NCBI RefSeq assembly: GCF_003626645.1
Contig: NZ_RBAM01000004.1
Location: 310,001 to 374,000 of the forward strand
DNA: 64,000 bases
Direction: 5' to 3'
From: Streptomyces klenkii
GTDB taxonomy: Bacteria > Actinomycetota > Actinomycetes > Streptomycetales > Streptomycetaceae
Position numbers and translations under genes: made by a program. Below the pieces are notes generated by a model. The model saw only the letters and a program-made list of their open reading frames with translations. It did not search any database and was not told the DNA's origin. Shown here one piece after another: positions 58,603-64,000 of the stretch (the first letter of the stretch is position 1; each line of letters opens with the position of its first letter).

Positions 58603-59598
58603 GTGCGTCCGCCCAGCGACGTCCACCGCCTGCTCGACGTCCACCACCTGCTCAAGGCCTTCGAGGGCCGGCCCGCCGCCGTCTCCGCGCCCGCTCCCGA
58701 CCCCGTCAACCTCCCCATGATCAGGCACTGGTGCGAGGTCATGGGTGACGCCGGCCCCGCCTACACCGGCGACGACGCGATCGCCCCGCCCACCATGCTC
58801 CAGGCCTGGACGATGCCCGGGCTCTCCGGCGCCTCCTCCGCCCGCACCCCGGCCTACGACGAGCTCTTCGCCCTGCTCGACGGCGCCGGGTACGCCGCGG
58901 TCGTCGCGACCGACTGCGAACAGGAGTACGTGCGCCCGCTCCGCCCCGGCGACCGGCTCACCTTCGACACGGTCATCGAGACCGTCTCGCCCCGCAAGAC
59001 CACCAAGCTCGGGGCCGGCTACTTCATCACCACGATGATGCGCGTGCGGGCCGCCGGCGAGCTCGTCGGCACCCACCGCTTCCGCATCCTCAAATACGCA
59101 CCTGCTCCCGTGCAGCCCCAAGCCCCCGTGCAGCCCCCGGCCCCCGTGCAGCCCCCGGAGCCCGACCGCCCCACGCACCCCACCCGCCCCCGCCCCGTAA
59201 TCAACCGCGACAACGCCCCCTTCTGGGAAGGCGTCGCCGCGCACAAGCTGCTCATCCAGCGCTGCACGGCCTGCGGCACCCTCCGCTTCCCATGGCTGCC
59301 GGGCTGCGGCCGCTGCGGCTCGCCCGCGTGGGGGACCGTCGAGGCCTGCGGCTCCGGCACCGTCCACTCGTACGTCGTCATGCATCACCCGCCCTTCCCG
59401 GCCTTCGACCCGCCGTACGCCGTCGCGCTCGTCGAACTCGCCGAAGGCGTACGGATGATCAGCAACATCACCGGCGTTCCGTACGACGGCGTGCGCATCG
59501 GAATGTCCGTCGAGCTGGAATTCATACGAGTGGACGGCGAGTGGGAACTCCCGGTGTTCCGCGCCCAGTCGGCCGGGCCGGAAGGGGCAGCCGAATGA
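58603..59598 (+). CDS. ChsH2-like MaoC-DUF35 fusion, enoyl-CoA hydratase/aldolase partner
   Basis: 331 residues. N-terminal hot-dog (MaoC-like/FAS1) domain (about 1-165), a Pro/Gln linker with three APVQPP-type hexapeptides (about 168-188), and a DUF35 zinc ribbon plus OB-fold (about 205-325) with Cys in CTACGT and GCGRCG. In mycobacteria ChsH2 pairs with ChsH1 to hydrate a steroid side-chain enoyl-CoA and its DUF35 part binds Ltp2 aldolase. The two following genes encode exactly these partners. GTG 58603 follows GAGGGGGT. The operator at 58560-58584 is just upstream. Confidence 0.9.
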   Translation: MRPPSDVHRLLDVHHLLKAFEGRPAAVSAPAPDPVNLPMIRHWCEVMGDAGPAYTGDDAIAPPTMLQAWTMPGLSGASSARTPAYDELFALLDGAGYAAVVATDCEQEYVRPLRPGDRLTFDTVIETVSPRKTTKLGAGYFITTMMRVRAAGELVGTHRFRILKYAPAPVQPQAPVQPPAPVQPPEPDRPTHPTRPRPVINRDNAPFWEGVAAHKLLIQRCTACGTLRFPWLPGCGRCGSPAWGTVEACGSGTVHSYVVMHHPPFPAFDPPYAVALVELAEGVRMISNITGVPYDGVRIGMSVELEFIRVDGEWELPVFRAQSAGPEGAAE

Positions 59599-60041
59599 AG
59601 CCCGGCGAAGAACTCCCGTCCCTCACCGTCCCCATCACCCGTACGCTCATCATCGCGGGCGCCATCGCCTCCCGTGACTACCAGGACGTGCACCACGACG
59701 CCGAGGCCGCCCGCGCAAAAGGCACTCCTGACATCTTCATGAACATCCTCACCACCAATGGTCTGGTCGGCCGTTACGTCACTGACTATGTGAACGGTCG
59801 GCTCGGCAGGAACGCCATCCTCCGCAGGGTTTCCATCCGGCTCGGAGTGCCCAGCTATCCAGGCGACGTTCTGGTGCTGACCGGAAGGATCCTTTCCGTG
59901 GACGAGCGCGCCATCGAGAACGAATGCGTCATCGAGATCTCCGTCGCCGGTACGAACCGCCTCGGCCGCCACGTCACGGCTACGGTCGCGGTCGCCTCAC
60001 CCGCTCCTCCCGCTCCTCCCGCCTCCCGGACCGCCCCGTGA
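59595..60041 (+). CDS. ChsH1-like MaoC hydratase
   Basis: 148 residues, single hot-dog domain with DYQDVHHDAEAAR, giving the hydratase Asp-His pair. Expected to form an alpha2beta2 enzyme with the ChsH2-like protein. ATG overlaps the previous stop by four bases (ATGA). A Pro/Ala tail (about 134-148) ends the protein. Confidence 0.9.
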   Translation: MKPGEELPSLTVPITRTLIIAGAIASRDYQDVHHDAEAARAKGTPDIFMNILTTNGLVGRYVTDYVNGRLGRNAILRRVSIRLGVPSYPGDVLVLTGRILSVDERAIENECVIEISVAGTNRLGRHVTATVAVASPAPPAPPASRTAP

Positions 60042-61183
60042 TCGCCGGCACCGCGGCCGTCGCCGGCATCGGCGCCACCGCCTTCACCAAGGACTCCGGC
60101 CGCAGCGAGCTCGCCCTGGCCGCCGAGGCCGTCCGCGCGGCCCTCGACGACGCCGGGCTCGGCCCCCGCGACGTCGACGGCATGGTCACCTTCACCATGG
60201 ACACCAGCCCCGAGATCACCGTCGCCCAGGCGGCCGGCATCGGCGAGCTGACCTTCTTCTCCCGCGTCCACTACGGCGGCGGCGCGGCCTGCGCCACCGT
60301 CCAGCAGGCCGCCCTCGCCGTCGCGGCCGGCCTCGCCGAGGTGGTGGTCTGCTACCGGGCCTTCAACGAGCGCTCCGGCCGCCGCTTCGGCGCCGGGGTG
60401 CAATCGCGCGAACCCTCGGCGGAGGGCGCGGCGCTCGGCTGGGGACTCCCGTACGGGCTGCTCACGCCGGCGTCCTGGGTCGCCATGGCCGCCCGCCGCT
60501 ACCTGCACACGTACGGCCTGGAGCCCGGGGTCTTCGGGCACGTCGCCGTCACCGACCGCCGCCACGCCGCGACGAACCCGGCCGCGTACTTCCACGGCCG
60601 CCCGATCACCCTCGCCGACCACGCCGCCTCCCGGTGGATCGCCGAGCCGCTGCGGCTGCTCGACTGCTGCCAGGAGACGGACGGCGGGCAGGCCCTGGTC
60701 GTCACGTCCGTCGAGCGGGCCCGCACGCTCGCCCGCCCGCCCGCGGTGATCATCGCGGCGGCGCAGGGCGCCGGCCGCGCGCAGGAGCAGATGACCAGTT
60801 ACTACCGGGACGGCATCGACGGTCTCCCCGAGATGGGCGTCGTCGCACGGCAGTTGTGGGGCAGCAGCGGCCTGGGCCCCGCGGACGTCGATGTGGCGGT
60901 CCTCTACGACCACTTCACGCCGTACGTGTTGATGCAGCTGGAGGAGTTCGGCTTCTGCGGGCCCGGCGAAGGGGGCGCGTTCGTGGAGTCGGACGTCCTG
61001 CCGCTGAACACGCACGGGGGCCAGCTGGGGGAGGCGTACCTCCACGGCATGAACGGCATCGCGGAGGCGGTGCGGCAGGTGCGCGGCACCGCCGTGAACC
61101 AGGTGCCGGGCGCCGCCCGGGCGCTTGTCACCGCCGGGACCGGAGTTCCCACGTCCGGGCTGCTTCTCGGAGCAGACGGATGA
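60038..61183 (+). CDS. Ltp2-like thiolase-fold lipid-transfer protein / retro-aldolase
   Basis: 381 residues of the SCP-x/lipid-transfer thiolase superfamily. Cys about residue 85 lies in GGGAACATVQQA at the nucleophile position. In actinobacteria Ltp2 with the DUF35 of ChsH2 is the aldolase that releases propionyl-CoA from the steroid D-ring side chain. GTG 60038 overlaps the ChsH1-like stop (GTGA). The substrate in this organism could be a sterol, bile-acid-like or hopanoid compound. Confidence 0.9.
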   Translation: MIAGTAAVAGIGATAFTKDSGRSELALAAEAVRAALDDAGLGPRDVDGMVTFTMDTSPEITVAQAAGIGELTFFSRVHYGGGAACATVQQAALAVAAGLAEVVVCYRAFNERSGRRFGAGVQSREPSAEGAALGWGLPYGLLTPASWVAMAARRYLHTYGLEPGVFGHVAVTDRRHAATNPAAYFHGRPITLADHAASRWIAEPLRLLDCCQETDGGQALVVTSVERARTLARPPAVIIAAAQGAGRAQEQMTSYYRDGIDGLPEMGVVARQLWGSSGLGPADVDVAVLYDHFTPYVLMQLEEFGFCGPGEGGAFVESDVLPLNTHGGQLGEAYLHGMNGIAEAVRQVRGTAVNQVPGAARALVTAGTGVPTSGLLLGADG

Positions 61184-62070
61184 ACGGAGGGCGTGTCACG
61201 GAACGGCGCCGGGCTCCAGCGCCTTTGACTCCGGTTATGGACCGACGAAGGAAGATCATCGGATATCTCCTCGCCCTTATGGCGGTGGTCACCCAGTTGA
61301 TCTTCGCCGAGCCCGCGGGCGCCGGCGACCGGGGAGACCCGCGGAGCGAGGGGGCGTCCGTCTTCAAGGGCTGGGGCATCGACACCTGCCAGGCCCCCGC
61401 GCTGACCACGCTGAGCGCGTGGAAGTCGTCGGACTACCGCGCCGTCGGTGTCTACTTCGCCGGCCGCGCCCGCGCCTGCCCGCGCCAGACGTATCTGAGC
61501 GAGCGCTGGCTGGAGGGCGCCGACGACCTCGGCTGGCGCATCCTGCCGATCTACGTGGGCTCCCAGTCGCCCTGCGTGCGCGCGTCGAACAAGAAGGGCT
61601 ACCCGATCGGCTCCTACCCCTTCGACCAGGGCCAGAGCGAGGGCGAGGAGGCCGTGTCCAAGGCCTCCGGCCTCGGCATCGACATCCACAGCCCGCTCTA
61701 CCTCGACATGGAGGCGTACAACGACAAGGACGACGACTGCGCCCGTACGACGCTGTCCTTCATCCGCGGCTGGGCGACGGCCGTGCGCAGCGCCGGCTAC
61801 CTGCCGGGCTTCTACAGCAGCGCCGAGTCCGGGGTGCGGCACATGGACCGGGCCCGCCGCGCGGGTGCGACGTCGCTGCCCGACGTGCTGTGGTTCGCCC
61901 GCTGGCGGGTGGAGCCCACGACGGACGGCGAGCCGTCGATCGGGCACGGCGCGTGGCAGCCGCACCGCCGCATCCACCAGTACAAGGGGAACATCACCGA
62001 GTCCCACGGCGGACGGAAGCTGACCGTCGACCGCAACCTGGTGGACGCGCCGGTCGCGATCATCGAATAA
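61180..62070 (+). CDS. DUF1906 glycoside hydrolase-like secreted protein
   Basis: 296 residues. A positively charged n-region and hydrophobic helix (about 24-44) form a signal peptide; cleavage near AGA. The DUF1906 TIM-barrel domain starts GWGIDTCQAP (about 64) and has YLDMEAYND (acidic pair, about 185). Related to Rv2525c, a Tat-exported cell-wall protein; hydrolase activity is not proven. ATG 61180 overlaps the Ltp2 stop (ATGA) with GGAG seven bases upstream; ATG 61237 would also give a normal signal peptide. Confidence 0.8.
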   Translation: MNGGRVTERRRAPAPLTPVMDRRRKIIGYLLALMAVVTQLIFAEPAGAGDRGDPRSEGASVFKGWGIDTCQAPALTTLSAWKSSDYRAVGVYFAGRARACPRQTYLSERWLEGADDLGWRILPIYVGSQSPCVRASNKKGYPIGSYPFDQGQSEGEEAVSKASGLGIDIHSPLYLDMEAYNDKDDDCARTTLSFIRGWATAVRSAGYLPGFYSSAESGVRHMDRARRAGATSLPDVLWFARWRVEPTTDGEPSIGHGAWQPHRRIHQYKGNITESHGGRKLTVDRNLVDAPVAIIE

Positions 62071-62250
62071 GGGACCGGTCGCGATCACCGGCTGAGAGGA
62101 TCGGGGGGACGGGGCCGGGCCGCTCCTCCTCCCCCCGACCCGTCCCCGATGCCTCTCCCCCTCCGGGAGGTGGGGGTAGCCCCAGCAGTACGACCTGAGG
62201 GGGATCGCGCTTCGGCACTTGCGGGCGATCCGCCCGGACAGGTGCGCTCC

Positions 62251-62262
62251 TAGCGTTGAGGC
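62251..62262 (+). promoter_or_regulatory. Leaderless-type -10 box for the SigE-family sigma factor
   Basis: TAGCGT (62251-62256) ends six bases before ATG 62263, and no Shine-Dalgarno sequence is present. Confidence 0.5.
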
Positions 62263-62802
62263 ATGACAGCAACCACGACGCCTGTGTGCACCAGCGCATC
62301 CACCGCCGTGTACCCGTCGTTCTCCTCCTACGTACGGGCACGTGGTCCGGTGTTGCAGCGCACCGCGCGCTCCCTGACCTCGAACCCGTGCGACGCGGAG
62401 GACCTGCTGCAAACCGCGCTCACCAAGACCTACCTGGCCTGGGAGCGGATCGAGGACCACCGGGCCCTGGACGGCTACGTGCGCCGCGCCCTGGTGAACA
62501 CCCGCACCTCGCAGTGGCGCAAGCGCAAGGTCGAGGAGTTCCCCTGCGACGAGCTGCCCGAGCCCGACGCGGCCCCCTCGGTGGACCCGGCCGAGCAGCA
62601 GGCGCTGCGCGACGCGATGTGGCGGGCCGTGCTGCGGCTGCCGGCGCGGCAGCGGGCCATGGTCGTCCTCAGGTATTACGAGGACCTCACCGAGGTGCAG
62701 ACGGCCGAGCTGCTCGGCGTCTCCGTCGGCACGGTCAAGAGCGCGGTCTCCCGGGCGCTCGGGAAGCTGCGCGAGGACCCGGAGCTGGCCTGCGCGGCGT
62801 AA
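62263..62802 (+). CDS. SigE-family (SigE group of ECF) RNA polymerase sigma factor
   Basis: 179 residues. Region 2 (about 25-95; DAEDLLQTALTKTYLAWERI) and region 4 (about 120-172; LPARQRAMVVLRYYEDLTEVQTAELLGVSVGTVKSAVSRAL, in parts LRYYEDL and GVSVGTVKSAVSR). This actinobacterial 'SigE family' often has an anti-sigma partner in the next gene, but none is seen here. Start ATG 62263 looks leaderless. Targets unknown. Confidence 0.92.
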   Translation: MTATTTPVCTSASTAVYPSFSSYVRARGPVLQRTARSLTSNPCDAEDLLQTALTKTYLAWERIEDHRALDGYVRRALVNTRTSQWRKRKVEEFPCDELPEPDAAPSVDPAEQQALRDAMWRAVLRLPARQRAMVVLRYYEDLTEVQTAELLGVSVGTVKSAVSRALGKLREDPELACAA

Positions 62803-63139
62803 TTTCCCATAAAGCGCTATATCGCACAAAGCATCCGGCGCGGCTGAGTACGGGCCAAGGGCATGGCGCGGGGGTAGCGAAGGGGGCGGCTGAGTACGGG
62901 CCAAGGGCATGGCGCAGCATGGCGCGGGGTAGCGAAGGGTGGCGAAGTCCGGCCCGCTTCCCTCGAACGGGTGGTTACTCGCTCGCGCGCCGCTGCTTTT
63001 ACTGCCACCATGTCGTTCACCCGGCGGGATACTCCATAATTGCGACTTCATATTTGCGCACGGATGCGCCCCCGTTCGAGCCGGACCGGATGCCCGGATC
63101 GAACGGAGGCGACGACGATATGATCAATAGGGAGGGCGG
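62803..63139. other. Intergenic region with the 46-base duplication
   Basis: Contains the duplicated block at 62841-62942 and otherwise no convincing gene. It separates the sigma-factor gene from the convergent small membrane protein gene. Confidence 0.6.
62841..62942. repeat. 46-base tandem duplication with inner 10-base duplication
   Basis: Copy 1 runs 62841-62886; copy 2 starts at 62887 (both CGGCTGAGTACGGGCCAAGG). Copy 2 contains an extra AGCATGGCGC, giving GCATGGCGCAGCATGGCGC. It lies 38 bases after the sigma-factor stop. Confidence 0.75.
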
Positions 63140-63427
63140 CTAGCTGGTGATTGCGCTCAGCAATTGCTTGACCTTCGTTCCGCCGTTCCGCATGGCGGAG
63201 CCGGCGGAGTGGATCAGGCAAATGCCGGCGACGATCTCCAGGGTCAGCAGGCCCGCCGCACGGGGTTCCATCCTGGATCCGTGGATCAGCGCGACGAAGA
63301 TGACGGTGGCGGCGAGCTTCGTCACCGCCTTGTCGAGGCCCTCACCGCTGGGCAGGCGCCTCGGCTCCCGGGTGTGCGCGACGGTGGCACCCGGCCCCCC
63401 AGCAGGGGGGCCATCGTTCGTGGTCAT
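63140..63427 (-). CDS. Small membrane protein
   Basis: 95 residues. Polar N-terminus (Pro/Gly/Thr) and two hydrophobic segments (about 36-50 and 58-76). No family recognised. AGGAG lies six bases before ATG 63427, so it is probably real. Convergent with the sigma-factor gene. Confidence 0.7.
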   Translation of the reverse strand: MTTNDGPPAGGPGATVAHTREPRRLPSGEGLDKAVTKLAATVIFVALIHGSRMEPRAAGLLTLEIVAGICLIHSAGSAMRNGGTKVKQLLSAITS

Positions 63428-63887
63428 GTCAATCTCCTGTGTGAGGGGTCCGGATTCCCCGCGAGTTTTTGAAGAGGCCGCGGGGCGTTCAGGCTATGAC
63501 CGAAACAGCGGTGGCCCCCCGCCGTACCGAGGCCGCTCCCGGCGTCGTTGACGGGGTTTCCGCAGGGGCTCACGGGCCGTTTTCCGGGCCTGCGTCAGTA
63601 GGTTTTCCACTCATCAGCTCATCGAGGAATTCACTCGTTCGTGGGCATGCTTTAAAAGTTCCCGTTGTTGACGCTGGGGGACGTACGAGCAGGAAATACG
63701 ACTAATTGCTCGGTAGTGAGTTCTGTGCTCACCCGTCTCCCGGATCCGTGCCGGATCCGTGCCGGGGCCTGCTGCGGGCTGTCCCGATCATGCTGTCCGG
63801 GTGTCCCGGGGTAGTGACTTACCGCGAGATACCCCAGCACAATCAGCGGACGACACCCGCCGTACCAGGTCTTACGGGAGGACCCCG
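63428..63887. other. Region upstream of the acyl-CoA synthetase gene
   Basis: No convincing gene. An inverted repeat pairs CCCCGCG (63457-63463) with CGCGGGG (63479-63485). Two direct copies of CCGGATCCGTG lie at 63740-63750 and 63751-63761. TTGACG at 63668-63673 may be a -35 box, without a good -10. Lower G+C around 63600-63720 suits a promoter region. Confidence 0.5.
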
Positions 63888-64000
63888 GTGCAGAGCACGA
63901 TGCAGGACGTACCGCTCACAGTCACGCGAATCCTCGCCCATGGCGCGCTCGTGCACGGCGGCGCCACGGTGACCACGTGGACCGGGGACGGCGAGCCACT
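63888..64000 (+). CDS. Long-chain acyl-CoA synthetase (FadD-type), 5' part
   Basis: Only the first 37 codons are in the window. The N-terminus (MQSTMQDVPLTVTRILAHGA) matches fatty acyl-CoA ligases of the AMP-binding superfamily. GGGAGGA five bases before GTG 63888 supports the start. It would activate a fatty or side-chain acid to its CoA ester, in keeping with the ChsH2-ChsH1-Ltp2 operon nearby, although general fatty acid use is as likely. Confidence 0.75.
   Translation, partial: MQSTMQDVPLTVTRILAHGALVHGGATVTTWTGDGEP

Noticed and set aside
63469..63705. 78-codon ORF upstream of the acyl-CoA synthetase
   Set aside because: No ribosome binding site and no recognisable protein features; overlaps the likely promoter region.
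1..64000. Mobile elements, CRISPR arrays, prophage genes, rRNA genes
   Set aside because: No transposase, integrase, Cas, phage structural protein or rRNA sequence was seen; the direct repeats found are short-period tandem arrays without regular spacers.

Overview
The window is about 72% G+C and looks like the chromosome core of a Streptomyces. Supporting signs are GTG/TTG starts, frequent 1-4 base stop/start overlaps, a fused CydC-CydD, a Rex operator in front of cydA, a CopCD-ECuC-Sco-DtpA copper cluster, and gene content and order that I recall (from memory, not by search) from the arm of the S. coelicolor chromosome near oriC (cyd operon ... serS-pheA ... dtpA). No insertion sequence, prophage, integrase or CRISPR array is visible, so this is mostly vertically inherited core with lineage-specific genes in between.

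Layout: 1-631 is the 3' end of an aminotransferase. 898-7364 is the cytochrome bd operon cydA-cydB-cydCD behind a perfect Rex palindrome, followed by a two-GAF histidine kinase with its own apparent leaderless promoter. 9248-14650 holds an M23 peptidase, a Cof-type HAD phosphatase, an LLM oxidoreductase, HtpX-PspAB and an RNA 2'-phosphotransferase. 14650-17300 is a divergent PadR regulator / membrane protein / carotenoid oxygenase unit. 17311-21955 is a four-gene reverse operon: M24 enzyme, EphD-like hydrolase-SDR fusion, metal-dependent hydrolase and a MerR regulator. 22218-25718 is a four-gene ABC system with two ATPases and two permeases. 25791-29813 holds an APH(6)-like kinase, a CynX/NimT-type transporter, a FadR-type regulator and a rhomboid-like membrane protein. 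29785-33455 holds a second HAD phosphatase, serS, a 640-base gene-free region packed with DnaA boxes, and pheA. 33514-39867 is the copper trafficking region (DtpA, CopC-CopD, ECuC, Sco, YcnI and a membrane protein). 40090-49458 contains two RsbW-like ATPases and a SpoIIE-type phosphatase (a partner-switching flavour), PepP, an orphan prim-pol-like protein, a low-complexity secreted protein and a SEC-C protein. 49707-56494 holds a GDPD, an HtrA protease, a drug-efflux MFS/TetR pair, tRNA-Ser(UGA) and an LmeA-like protein. 56771-57754 is a PrmC-like glutamine methyltransferase preceded by a short ORF and a hairpin that would bury its ribosome binding site. 58603-61183 is a ChsH2-ChsH1-Ltp2 steroid side-chain-type operon under a perfect inverted-repeat operator. 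The end holds a DUF1906 protein, a SigE-family sigma factor, a small membrane protein and the start of an acyl-CoA synthetase.

Themes: (i) regulation can be read unusually well here: a Rex site, a DnaA-box cluster, a five-fold helically phased TetR operator, several perfect inverted repeats next to operons, and at least three leaderless-type promoters. (ii) Short tandem repeats (9-20 base units) recur between genes, and in four places the array spans or copies the stop codon of the adjoining gene. (iii) Copper/haem enzymes dominate the identifiable physiology (cytochrome bd, DtpA, Sco, ECuC, YcnI).

All functional calls are from reading motifs and family knowledge; no database search was run. 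Starts were chosen from ribosome binding sites, stop/start overlaps or leaderless promoter spacing. Where the choice is open the entry says so.
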